Below the pieces are notes generated by a model. The model saw nothing but the letters and a program-made list of their open reading frames with translations. It was not told the origin of the DNA and did not search any database. The position numbers and the translations under genes are program-made. Source: Ophiothrix spiculata (lineage: Eukaryota > Echinodermata > Ophiuroidea > Amphilepidida > Ophiotrichidae). From it: 27,570 bases of DNA. Positions 1 through 9,638 of the stretch are shown in pieces (position 1 is the first letter of the stretch; every line of letters starts with the position of its first letter). The stretch is from the NCBI GenBank assembly GCA_000969725.1, contig JXSR01S029335.1. One strand, 5' to 3'.

Positions 1-536
1 TGTTTTGTAATAAATGTACATGAAACTCACCTTAAAGAACTGAAAATTGAACAAGAAATAAACTTAACTTACAAGAACAATATACTGTTTATTCTTAAGA
101 GGTCTTCTACATTGGAAAATACAGTTCATGTCAATTCATATCATATTTTTACGATTTGAAGACTTTCTCAATGAATTTTTATATCTTTTTGCATGAAAAA
201 TCTTCAAATAAGAGTTAAAAAAAAAAAACTTTAAAAAGCACACGGTCGGGCCTAATTTTGATGGTCGGTCGGGCGAGGACAAACAAACAATTTTTCCCCC
301 CTTAGCTTTAGAAGGATCTTCCTGTGTAGTTTTTACTCGGACACCGCCTTGAATCAGTGTCTTCAGAATTTTAATTTGTTACCTTACTTTAAAGAAGGGC
401 ATATATAGATGTTCCAAATATAAAACATATTGAATTTTCTCTTCTTAAATTTAAATTGATTATTACTTTTTTATAGAATCATGGATGGCTTTTTTGAATT
501 TTATTGTTTCAATATATTTTGGAATCAAACATGACT
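1..536. other. Upstream intron tail, no gene seen
   Basis: AT-rich sequence that should belong to the aPKC intron preceding the pseudosubstrate exon. It holds an A-run near 220-231 and a short GC-richer patch at 240-280 with repeated GGTCGG. No coding or RNA feature is supported. Confidence 0.5.
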
Positions 537-544
537 GTCTGAAT

Positions 545-909
545 CCAGGGGGGGGGGATGGCTTCTTAGTACAAAAGGGGTTATGTGGACATGCTGTATA
601 TTCGGTTAGCAAAGTTGTCTCTTTGATATTTCAATTGGTCCCTTTGCAAAATGTAGTATTTCAATTGGTTTTCTTTTCAAAATTTTCCAAACTTTATGCA
701 AAATGGCCCAAATTAGAGCATTTCTTCATAAAACTTCAGAAACTTTGTGCCAAAATAATCCCCATTTGTGATTTTTGAATAAATCTGACTCAAAATTTGG
801 GAGATATGGTATATGGATGGGTCCCTTTTTCTTGAAAAATAAAGATGGATGGCTTTTCAAATTTTGCAGAGAAACGCCCCTACTACCCAAACCAAAAACC
901 TCCCTTGGA
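545..909. mobile_element. G-capped, hAT-like non-autonomous element with 8-bp target duplication
   Basis: The left end is CCAGGGGGGGGG at 545. The right end, read on the reverse strand, is TCCAAGGGAGG, ending at 909. It is flanked by GTCTGAAT (537-544) and ATCTGAAT (910-917), an 8-bp duplication with one mismatch. The interior is low-complexity and has no intact frame. A 32-base stretch at 807-838 recurs exactly at 9517-9548, so the interior belongs to a dispersed family. Eight-base target duplications and CAGGGG-type ends are typical of hAT transposons, so a hAT-derived MITE is the best guess. The inverted ends are short and imperfect, and the G-run could be slippage. Confidence 0.5.
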
Positions 910-917
910 ATCTGAAT

Positions 918-1741
918 GCAACTGCTACCTATCCACAAGTTTGATGGTAGTATTGACATTGCAAAGAATATGCAATGCAGTTTCTAACCCATAATTCGCA
1001 GTACAATGAAATCGCGTACACCTGAAAAGTGTGTTTGCACCTGCACAACTTGCACACGCAGTTGTAAGACTCTTTTATGTTCATTATTCGTGTCCAAGGA
1101 TTATTTGAAACCATATTATGATATTGTTCTTAACCCTAACCCCACTTAATCTCACAATATCCTATTCTGCAAATTTAAGACAATGTCTCAAGTCCAAATA
1201 TGTTAAAGACCAGAGTTAGCTATGATCACAAAATTGCTGCCATGACAGTGAATGCTCAGTGCCTTAACATAGTGATCATTGGATTGGGTGGGTAGTGGGA
1301 GGTCTGGTGTTCAAATCCAGGGTGAAATCGACCATTTTTAACATGCGGATTTCCGAGGAGTTAGTTTGATGGCCAAAAGTATTTGAGTTAAGGAAGACCT
1401 ATGTGTCCATATTAATATTTATTTGATTGGTTATACATTTTTTCAATATGATGAAAATGTTGTTTTGGTGTATTGTTTTTCAATCCAATTACTGAAAAGA
1501 AAGGATTGCAAAATTTGTGATGTTTTCAGTTCAGCGAGTCAAAATTACTCCGTCTCGAAGTTGAAATGGATGTCGAATCATAATTATGAGCAAAAACTAT
1601 TTTAAGAACAAATAAACATACTTTAGGAAGAATTGAAGTGCTAAGCAATATTAACAATATCCTAAACCATGTGAAGTTTTTAAGTGTGCCTGATTACATG
1701 TGTAGGATGTATATAGCCTTAGTCAATCTGCTAGGCTGGCT
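918..1741. other. Intronic sequence; possible degenerate tRNA-like B box
   Basis: No gene. At 1299-1330 a GTTCAAATCC core sits in a hairpin-like context, which resembles a tRNA B box and could be a worn SINE head. No clear A box or tail was found, so it is not annotated as a SINE. Confidence 0.3.
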
Positions 1742-1817
1742 GGCAGGCAAGGCACGGAGGCAGGGGATTCTCAGTCCAAGGCAGGCAGGGCACGGAGGCA
1801 GGGGATTCTCGGTCCAA
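1742..1817 (+). repeat. Two-copy 38-bp minisatellite beside the splice acceptor
   Basis: The unit GGCAGGCAAGGCACGGAGGC plus 18 more bases (1742-1779) is repeated at 1780-1817 with two base differences. It is G-rich in an AT-rich setting. It ends 41 bases before the first base of the aPKC exon, in or just upstream of the branch-point and polypyrimidine region. Confidence 0.85.
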
Positions 1818-1858
1818 TCTTGGTTTAACATGTATGTTTGATTTCCTTCTGTTAACAG

Positions 1859-1944
1859 GGAACATCTACAGACGTGGAGCTCGACGATGGCGGAAGCTGT
1901 ACAAGGTGAATGGACACACATTCCAGGCCAAGCGGTTTAGCAGA
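1859..1944 (+). CDS. aPKC: aPKC exon: pseudosubstrate and start of C1 domain
   Basis: Internal coding exon of atypical protein kinase C, the kinase of the Par3-Par6-aPKC cell-polarity complex. The acceptor is TTCCTTCTGTTAACAG ending at 1858; the donor is GTGAGT at 1945. The first two bases (GG) complete a split codon. The exon then encodes [14 protein letters not shown] followed by [14 protein letters not shown], 28 codons. [10 protein letters not shown] is the aPKC pseudosubstrate, with Ala where a substrate has Ser/Thr; in the family it occupies the active site until PB1 partners or lipid relieve inhibition. The His of NGHTFQ is the first zinc ligand of the C1 domain, which continues in the next exon. 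Reading through the donor reaches TAA within 16 codons. The family assignment is secure; PRKCI and PRKCZ are vertebrate duplicates, so an invertebrate gene would be the single ancestor of both. Confidence 0.95.
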
Positions 1945-2065
1945 GTGAGTATTCAGTCATATCACTTGGGGTCTAACGAGCCAACTTAATTAGCGTGTAT
2001 GAGTGTGTTGTGTTTGTATTTTTATATCTCTGTCGGGCCCGGCACTGACTGTCTACCTTATTTGA

Positions 2066-2511
2066 ACTGCCAAGAAGCGATGTGTACTAGGATTATATTA
2101 TAAATGCCTGCGTTTCCAAGTGGAATTATATCGAGAGAGGATTTAGTTGATAAATAACCATGATGGAGACGGCGATTTGGTTCGACATGGGAATTGGACA
2201 CATCTTTCAGCCGGAGATTTTCAGTTTGGTAAGTCCCTCTTAATGCGCCGAGATGAACTCCGAGTGGATTTGAAATCATAATAAATGATGTTTGTGTAAT
2301 TATTAATGGCAGCAGGACTATAGTTTGTCTTGCTCTCACTGTTGGTGTTTGTGAGAATATTGAAGTTTTTGAAATAGTGGCTAAGCCTACTCAGAAGTGG
2401 AGGAATGGTTTTGTTGTTTATAATAATCAAGAGGAGGAGATTCGTATGAGTAATTGTTTGGGTGACAAAGATGACGGGACCATTGATAGGGAATATAAGG
2501 TAATTCTTTAG
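2066..2511 (+). pseudogene. Possible decayed coding fragment, unknown family
   Basis: Two overlapping + frames read like worn protein. The first runs 2066-2278 with one internal stop (TAG at 2144); after the stop it includes short runs such as WTHLSAGDFQFGKSLLMRR. The second is open from 2257 to the TAG at 2509-2511, 84 codons without a stop, and includes FEIVAKPTQKWRNGFVVYNN. One frameshift in the 2257-2278 overlap would link them. I do not recognise the family. It lies just inside the giant intron and does not resemble aPKC. An 84-codon open stretch is not impossible by chance at this base composition, so this could be noise. An old transposon or retrogene fragment is the alternative. Confidence 0.22.
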
Positions 2512-3032
2512 TGGATAGACCTGGACACTCTCTCAATAGCTAGAGAAATAATGCCCTGGACCCTTTACCCAGAGATTTTGTGTGGAAATTGATGATGTTT
2601 CATATATTGGAATCTGGATCTTCCTACATCTTAAAATTTTGATATGTCTGACCAAGCGCTGCCATATAGTTGATTAAGACCAGTCTGAAATTAATGTGGC
2701 AACTTTGTGATAAGCTTACAGTTTACATTTTTGATGTGAAATATATTGACTATTCTGAGCCCATTACTTTCCATGATGAAATACATTGCTGTGGAAATCT
2801 CTAAGTACATTATTGCCAAATTTCAAGTAAATCTTAAGTATTTTTAATAGTTGACTTGACCTATGAACTTTGACCTTTTGGACATCACTTGTAATTCTAC
2901 GACTACTTGTCCTTACTATGTGATTGGATATGACTTTGATAATAAACACTTTAGTATAACAGTATTGATCTGTGTAATTGTTGGAGTCATTATGTATATA
3001 TATATATCATGTTCAGAGATCTCAAAATATGA
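2512..3032. other. Intronic sequence, no feature except a TA microsatellite
   Basis: AT-rich with no supported gene. A short (TA)n run lies at about 2994-3007, just before the next transposon. Confidence 0.5.
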
Positions 3033-3040
3033 ATTGCTTG

Positions 3041-3429
3041 CCAGGGGGGGGGGGAACCCAACTTTGGTTTTCGTAGGAGTGTGCGGCCCCGATGTCTGAA
3101 ACCCTAGTCTAGGGAGTGGAAGATCAGCTCCGAAAAAGGGGTCTAGAGAACTGAAGTGACCCAAAAATGACCCTTGAGAACTAAGTTTTTTGGCTCAATT
3201 TGGGCTCTGGAAGCCAAAATTTCCTAAATTTTCCTTGAAATGGGGGTCTTGCAAACTAAATTTCAAAAAATGAGGCTAGGATCTGAAAATTTTAAAAAAT
3301 AGGGCTTGCGAACTAAAGATTGTGTTTGAAATGGGGATCTAGTGAGCGGCAGGCAAGGCGTGAAAAGGGGGTCTTGAGGGCCGCACATACCCGTACCACC
3401 TTTCTAGGTCAGTGCCCCCCCCCCACGGG
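3041..3429. mobile_element. G-capped, hAT-like MITE with perfect 8-bp target duplication
   Basis: The left end is CCAGGGGGGGGGGG (3041) and the right end, on the reverse strand, is CCCGTGGGGGGGGGG (ends 3429). Both ends also carry GTGCGGCCC about 35-45 bases inward (near 3080-3090 and 3380-3388, inverted), so the inverted ends extend beyond the G-run. It is flanked by an exact 8-bp duplication, ATTGCTTG, at 3033-3040 and 3430-3437, which shows insertion by a transposase. The interior is internally repetitive around a 'ctaaattt/ggggtctt' theme and has no coding capacity. The duplication length and end type suggest hAT. Confidence 0.68.
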
Positions 3430-3437
3430 ATTGCTTG

Positions 3438-3760
3438 ATGTCTACCGAGTCCTTTCTGAGACATTATTTGATGTTCGATGTATCATGTGCAGTGTGGAGT
3501 ATGTTTAGCGGTAAACAATTTTGCTCGATAAAATCCTACAGATACTTGAGTACCCCATAACAAAGCACCCAAGCCATGCAGTATGTTATCAATATTTCCC
3601 ATCCCACCAGAAAAAGGAATAATTTCACCACAATTCATTTCCTGTTTTTATGACGGGTTTCTTTCCAAAAAAGATTTTTATTACTGTATGTTGTCAGAGA
3701 TTCCGTGAATAAGATCCAGCGAGGGATTGTTGCCAATTTTTTACTACGGTTTCATCGCAA
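3438..3760. other. Intronic spacer, nothing recognised
   Basis: AT-rich sequence without a supported gene, RNA or repeat. Confidence 0.5.
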
Positions 3761-4158
3761 GGCCAAGTAAAAAAATAAACAAGTTTAGCGTCCACGTTTT
3801 GTAAAAAGTAGGAGGAGGAGGAGGGGCTTTTTATTTTTTATTTTTTGTTGGCAAAAAGCTTGAAATATCATATTTAGTGCCATATGTAGGAGTTTTTTAC
3901 GTTTCGAACGTTATTTGAAAATGAGGAGGCGACCCTTATTATTTCTTTGTTTTGGGAGGAAGACCCCTCCAGTGGTCATAAAACTCTCCTGAAATGTTTT
4001 GTTATACATTTACAAGATTGAACAACAAAGTTTCAACTTCTTTAAACTCTTTCAAAGCGTGCTATGGATGTAAGTTTACAAAATAAGAAGAAATTGGAAA
4101 AATCTTCAAAAAAGGAGGAGGGCGGGGACGCTAAACATGTAATTTTTTTTATTTGGCC
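3761..4158. mobile_element. MITE-like element with ~36-bp inverted ends
   Basis: The left end (3761-3796) starts GGCCAAGTAAAAAAAT and continues to GTTTAGCGTCCACG. The right end (4123-4158), on the reverse strand, starts GGCCAAATAAAAAAAAT and continues to GTTTAGCGTCCCCG. The two agree over about 36 bases with a few differences. GGAGGAGG tracts lie just inside each end. The 398-bp interior has no intact frame. A possible 3-bp target duplication (CAA) flanks it, which is too short to rely on, so the superfamily is unassigned. Confidence 0.65.
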
Positions 4159-4691
4159 CAATATGTTTTACGGCTATTGTACAATGTACTATTATTCATG
4201 AGTTTAAGGGATAAAGTCCAATGTCACTGTGGGTGTCAGATTGTAGCCCATGCCAACATAATAGGGCACCCACATTTCTAAGGGTAGAATTATGAAATGT
4301 TCATACATCAAACATGAAAATTAGTCCAGGCAGTGTGTTACCTCAAATTTAGGCCTTTGTCTTTATCTACTGAATTTATCAAGATTCGGTTAGACCTAAT
4401 CACTAAATCCATGAACTCTTCAAGAGTTTTAGAGTTGGAAGGTTGAATCTGTTTAATGTTAAATTTAGTGTCCATGAGCAATATATGTTCGTGTAGTTTT
4501 GAATATTCAAAATTTGAAATAGGACAATTTTCAATGAAAGATGGTACTTATTCCTTGAAATTTTGGTAGTAAATGCCCAATGTCCTGTCTTGAAATATGT
4601 AGACGGCAGATGCCCGCTGGCCAGCTGTTCTACATAGTAGGAAGCAAGCTTCATTCCAGACAATAAGACAACTCAGGATGTCTTATTTAGT
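4159..4691. other. Intronic spacer, nothing recognised
   Basis: No gene or repeat recognised. It borders the tandem array that begins at 4692. Confidence 0.5.
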
Positions 4692-5297
4692 AGGCCATCT
4701 GGTTGTCAGAGTTAAGGGTGACGTAGTATGAAGTAACTCTGTGGTTTCATGTACTATGCAATCTACATTCACTGTTCTTTTTAAGCTCTTGGTGACAAAA
4801 TATACTGATCTTTATTGATATGCATTGCATGTTGCTTTGTAGGCCTTGTAGGCCATCTGGTGGTCCGTTGAATTAATGATGTGGTTGTATGAAGCGACCC
4901 TGTGGTTTCATGTACTATGCAATATACATTCACTGTTCTTTTTAAGCTCTTGGTGACAAAATATGCTGATCTTTATTGATATGCATTGCACGTTGCTTTA
5001 TAGGCCTCGTAGGCCATCTGGTGGACCGTTGAATTGATGATGTGGTTGTATGAAGTGACCCTGTGGTTTCATGTACTATGCCATATATCATAAACCTTCT
5101 TTTAATCTTTTGATGACAAAATATGCTGATCTCCATCAGATCAGCATTGCATGATACTCTGTAATAGGCCATCTGATCTAGTCGTCAGTCCTTAAAAGAT
5201 TCTGTTACATAGTATGAAGTAACCTTGTGGTTTTATGACAATTTGGTAACAAAATATACTGATCTGTATCGATTTAGCCGTGCATGTTACCGGCTAA
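4692..5297. repeat. Tandem array, ~158-bp unit, nearly four copies
   Basis: Each unit begins AGGCCATCTGG, at 4692, 4850, 5011 and 5166, giving periods of 158, 161 and 155. Shared landmarks follow in the same order: GTATGAAG, TGTGGTTTCATGTACTATGC, GGTGACAAAATATGCTGATC (TGCTGATC or TACTGATC) and a TGCATTGCATG-like end. The second and third units are the most alike; the fourth is diverged and loses its middle. This is a local minisatellite/satellite expansion with no coding frame across units. Confidence 0.9.
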
Positions 5298-6210
5298 TAG
5301 TTTTGTGCATTCAGAAGGTTGGTTCCCCAAGCACGTGATTTTCAAAATACCTTCAACAATATTCAGAAATTGGCCTTTCCCTTGTTCAGGACTCTTCAGT
5401 CTTGTTCAGTGTAGTCTGTATTGTGTTTCGGTCCTAGTCCCAACCAAATCACACTTCAATTGCTCTAACTCAGGTTGTGTCCATGTTTAGGGAGAAAGCA
5501 AACCTGTACAAGGTCTGGGATCGACCTTGTATACTTTGTAAACCTTGAAGTATGCAACAAGCAGCCGATTAACGCACATAAACCAATATGTCCATTCGAG
5601 AAAGTAAATTGGTCCATATTTTTCGAATCATAAACAATTCCAAATCTTGCTGAATATTCAAATGAACTTATGTTCAATGTTTGTCTATGTGGTAGCAACA
5701 AAATTAGCCAAAAATAATACCAAAATCATGAACGATTCACATGCAAAAATATCAATACGCAGTGATTTGGTCTTAATCAATCCTAATCAATCATTACTAG
5801 TTTCTTACACAATACAAAAACCACCAGTTCACAATGTTGTAGAATGCAAGTGATGTGCTATGGATCTCGTAGCAGAGTCTGATTGCTTGTTGCAAACTTC
5901 AAGATTTATAGAGGATAGTGGGTGGAGATCAGAGGACCTGTAATAGATCTAGGATCGACCTTGAAGCGTTACACTTGCCACTAGCTCTACGATTGACCTT
6001 GATGTGTTATACATACGTGACACTTGGAAACAAATATTTGGTTCAAGGTTTTCTTGCGCGTACTTGAGTACTTGGCCCAAATCTTGTAGTTCATTTAAGA
6101 AGAAATTTCAGGTTTGTGTGAGAGATTTGTCAAATAATTGAGATCCTCACACAGGAATATATTTAACCCTCAGCAAGTATGGGCACACAGACGTGTTGAT
6201 GGACAATCTC
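5298..6210. other. Intronic spacer with three short CGACCTTG-type echoes
   Basis: No supported gene. Similar short strings (GATCGACCTTG, near 5519 and 5951, and GATTGACCTTGATG near 5992) hint at an old dispersed repeat, but too little is shared to define one. Confidence 0.35.
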
Positions 6211-6558
6211 TTAAAGGGACAATTCATGATCCACTTTTCACCCTCAAGGTCACCTCTATCTAAATTGAATTTTTTAGCTTATAAGAATCTTCAACTGGTA
6301 TATGTTACGAACCCCTAAACTATTCTTTCATATGTGCTTGCATTTTTGAAAAAAGTTAGAAAATGTGTCATTTTCCAATTATTGTGGGGGCCCCGACAGT
6401 ATTTACAACACAGTAGCCTATGGGAGTTTTCAAAAAGCTGAAAAGCCTGTAACCTCAAGTGAAATTTTCAGTATATATTTATGATGTACTGTTCTTCTTA
6501 TTTAGCTAGAAAACATGCGAAGTTTTTGTCATATCAAAATCATGAATTGCACCTTTAA
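6211..6558. mobile_element. TTAA-flanked MITE (piggyBac-type), family 1
   Basis: 348 bp with inverted ends. The left end is TTAAAGGGACAATTCATGAT at 6211-6230. The right end, on the reverse strand, is TTAAAGGTGCAATTCATGAT (6539-6558), 18 of 20 identical. TTAA at each edge is the presumed target duplication, the signature of piggyBac-like insertion. There is no internal coding frame, so it would need a transposase from elsewhere. Confidence 0.78.
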
Positions 6559-7588
6559 GACAGGAATGTCATAGACTGGATCCACCAGTTGCCAAATGAG
6601 GGTGCACCTTTTCAGTTGGTTCAGGCCCACAATTAATGAGTGTTGTATGCGAGGGCTTGTATGATGGATTCAGTCTAACAATAGCTAAAATTGCCTTTAA
6701 AAACAAAATTGAGCAACAATAGAAAGACATCCCGCTATTCAATGTTATCAAGCTACTGAAACACATTTTACGGAATTGTTCAAACTTTCTATGATTATTT
6801 CAATTGGAAATTTGAACTGACAATGTTATGTATTGTTGATATTTCCATTAGACACCAAATACAATCAATCCAGGGGTTTTATTTTATTTTTCCAAATAAA
6901 CACAGAGATATTTACAATTTAAGAATATCAATGGTTAACTCAAGAAGTTCAAAATTGATATCTTGCTGTAGCAAGACGATTGCACTATCATGCAATTAAA
7001 AAATCAGGTTATTGCAAAAATTCCCTATAGACAAAGTGAGAAAATCTGCCGAAAAATCTGTGTGTCCATACTGCTCAGCGAAAACAGGCCTATAAAGTTT
7101 CAGTGATTATAAAAAGTTTGTAAATCTGGATTTAGCTGGTGGGACTTAACAGTTAATTCACATGTTGGTTAGCATGCTATTTCTGTGTCTTGAGATTGTG
7201 TTAATGACTTCTGTTAATTAGAACATCTGCTTGGAGGAGACATTTTGTCTGCTCCAGGTGTCCTGATTGAGTGGCTTCTAATGTGTGCATACTGTGTAGT
7301 ATTGCAGCCGACAAATTTAAAGAATGAATTGATTCTCACTTTGACCACTACATTTATGTGAATGGCAATTATTTTCGTGGTCATTTATGGAGAAGGAGTT
7401 ATATTACCTCTAGCATTGTGCTTGCAACACTTTTGCACCATTCATACGGTGAAGAACAACAAATTCTTGTGTTGCCCATTAGGGGAAAAACTCGGTCGAT
7501 CAGGATACTTTTTTTAAAACTTTTCCTAAAGGAGGTTTTGACCTTAAAATCTCTAACAACAATGCATGTTAAAGTCATATGACGACAT
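6559..7588. other. Intronic spacer, nothing recognised
   Basis: AT-rich. Short open stretches on both strands look like chance. No RNA or repeat structure stood out. Confidence 0.45.
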
Positions 7589-7680
7589 AAGTAGTAGTAG
7601 TAGTAAAACAATCTTTATTCAGGGGTTTAATAGAAACTTGTCTCCCACGAGACCCTGATAATTACATTAAATACAAATTA
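7589..7680 (-). mobile_element. Possible 3' end of a non-LTR retrotransposon
   Basis: On the minus strand the sequence runs through GGGTCTCGTGGGAGACAAG, then CCCTGAATAAAGATTG, then a trinucleotide tail (TAC)n at about 7589-7604. A conserved-looking 3' UTR, an AATAAA signal and a simple-repeat tail together are typical of LINE 3' ends or of SINEs that borrow them. No reverse-transcriptase sequence was recognised next to it, so the insertion would be heavily 5'-truncated. This rests on the tail architecture only. Confidence 0.35.
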
Positions 7681-9015
7681 AGATACAATATACAATAAAA
7701 AATACAGTGTATTTAAGACATTAATTGCATGAACAATGCATAAAATCAAGATCATTTATTAGTGATTTCTGATAGGACACCAAAGCTCCAAAGATTTGTT
7801 AATTTTAACACATTTATTGTGAGTTTCTGTGCTAGAAACAGCATGTTTGACAGAAAAAAGTTTGTAAAAACAACCCCAACAACAACAACAACAATTCTGG
7901 CCCGATTTTTGCCAGATTTAGGGTCGGTCTGAAAAGAGCAACATCAAGCCTAGGCCTAAATGGAAATCTGAAAAGACAGACGTGATTTGTGTGTGTGAGA
8001 TAAATATGCATGTATGAAGTCAAGATTCTAGCTTCATTGGCTTTGACTTGATATGGTACTCAGCAATGCTGTCTTTTGGAGGCCAAATGCAGAAGGCTTC
8101 TGAGCTTGTCTTTATAAAATCTAGAGGTACGTTGTCTCAGCTTTATGCACGACAAAAAGATTTGCTGCAGTATCACCCTAACGGAGCATGTTTACAGTTT
8201 TCCCATTGGTTCGTCGCATCCAGACTTAAATACAAAATATTCCCCTTCCAATTTCACGAATATATAGCAAATTACTCTTTACAATTTTAGCTTTGGAAAT
8301 TGCCATATCACACCACTCACTGAGCTGAGAAAGAGCAACGAATACCTCTAGATAATGGTATGCTATATGGTATATTAAAATGATAACCCTGCTAAATCTT
8401 CAGTCTTTTTTTAAACCATAATCCAAGCTTCTAGCGACACACAATGTGTGAAAAATGACACGTTATCATAGTGTGTGTTACATAAATTAACACCTGCGTT
8501 CAATTTGTCATATTCATATTGGACACTTCTTATGGTCTTTTTTTCCTGACGATGATATATAATACTAGAAAGGTTTTGAGTTTCATTCGCTGGATTCATA
8601 ATTTGGTTGCGAGCTTGAGATAGTTGACAAATAAAATGCATGTATGTCTTTCTGGAGTGCTATGTGTAAAACATGCATGAATATTATCAAAGAGTGTGAA
8701 ACTTGAAGTCTTGAAAATAGATTTTGGAATAAATTCCGTAGTAGTTGAATTGCTAACTACAAAATCTTTAAAAATAAGATATTGATAGTGCTGATGCCCC
8801 ACCATTTTGTTCGCGCTCATGAAGCAGAGTTATATTATACCTCCCGATTTGTTCAAAACGGACCCGATAGCTAGACAAATCACATAAATTGTCACTAGAT
8901 ACATAGACATCTTGTGCAGCTTCATGCACAAACCATGTCCACTTTCTGAAGCATCTATTGGAACTTGGTCTTGGAGTATGTCACGCTCAGCCGGAAAAAA
9001 TGTCAAGAGGTACAA
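7681..9015. other. Intronic spacer with a (CAA)6 microsatellite
   Basis: (CAA)6 lies at 7877-7894. Several open stretches of 63-80 codons on both strands show no family features and are treated as chance. No other feature seen. Confidence 0.45.
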
Positions 9016-9357
9016 TAACTCCCCATTCATGACGGACAGTCCAAGATGGCCGCCATTCCATGGGTTTTACATGGTGGTCAAAGTAACTCACCATTCATGA
9101 GGGACAGTTCAAGATGGCTGCCAATCCATAGGTTTTACATGGTGGTCAAAGTAATCCCCATTCATGAGGGACATTCCAAGATGGCTGCCATTCCATAGGT
9201 TTTACATGATGGTCAAAATAACTCGCCATTCATGAGGGACAATCCAAGATGGCCGCCATTCCATAGGCTTTACATGGTTGTCAAAGTAACTCACCATTCT
9301 TGAGGGACAATTCAAGATGGCCGCTATTCCATATTTTTTACATGGTGGTCAAAATAA
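9016..9357. repeat. 68-bp tandem array, five copies, each with AAGATGGC
   Basis: CCATTCATGAGGGAC marks the unit, at 9023, 9091, 9158, 9226 and 9294 (periods 68, 67, 68, 68). Each unit continues with AAGATGGCCGCC or AAGATGGCTGCC, then CCATAGGTTTTACATGGTGG and TCAAAGTAACTC. All five copies keep AAGATGGC, although other positions vary. The last unit ends near 9357 where similarity fades. Confidence 0.93.
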
Positions 9358-9464
9358 ATTCTGATTCCCTGTTACAAATTTCTTGATTCGTACACATCTT
9401 CATTAATTGGATGAGTATGATGGTCATATTTTGATGGGAGATCTAATTAGCGTAAATTTGCGGA

Positions 9465-9638
9465 ATGCGGAAAAAAATTCAATTTTTGTATAAATTCAAC
9501 ACAAAATTTGGGAATTTGGTATATGGATGGGTCCCTTTTTCTTGAAAATTGGTATATACGTGGGTGGTATTTCAAAATTCCCAGCGGCACACCCCTACCA
9601 AAACCAAACTTGAGTACCCCCCCCCCTGGGTATGCACC
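9465..9638. mobile_element. Truncated relic of the G-capped family
   Basis: It shares a 32-base exact match (9517-9548) with the 545-909 element (807-838) in the same orientation, and ends in a C-run plus CTGGG near 9638, the complement of the CCAGGGG end. The matching left end and a target duplication were not found, so it looks 5'-truncated or eroded. Confidence 0.5.

Noticed and set aside
1299..1330. GTTCAAATCC B-box-like core as a second SINE.
   Set aside because: No matching A box at the right distance, no tail and no body similarity to the 15921-16183 SINE.
4692..5297. Tandem units considered as a CRISPR-like array.
   Set aside because: The whole ~158-bp unit repeats, including what would be spacers, and the host is an animal; this is a minisatellite.
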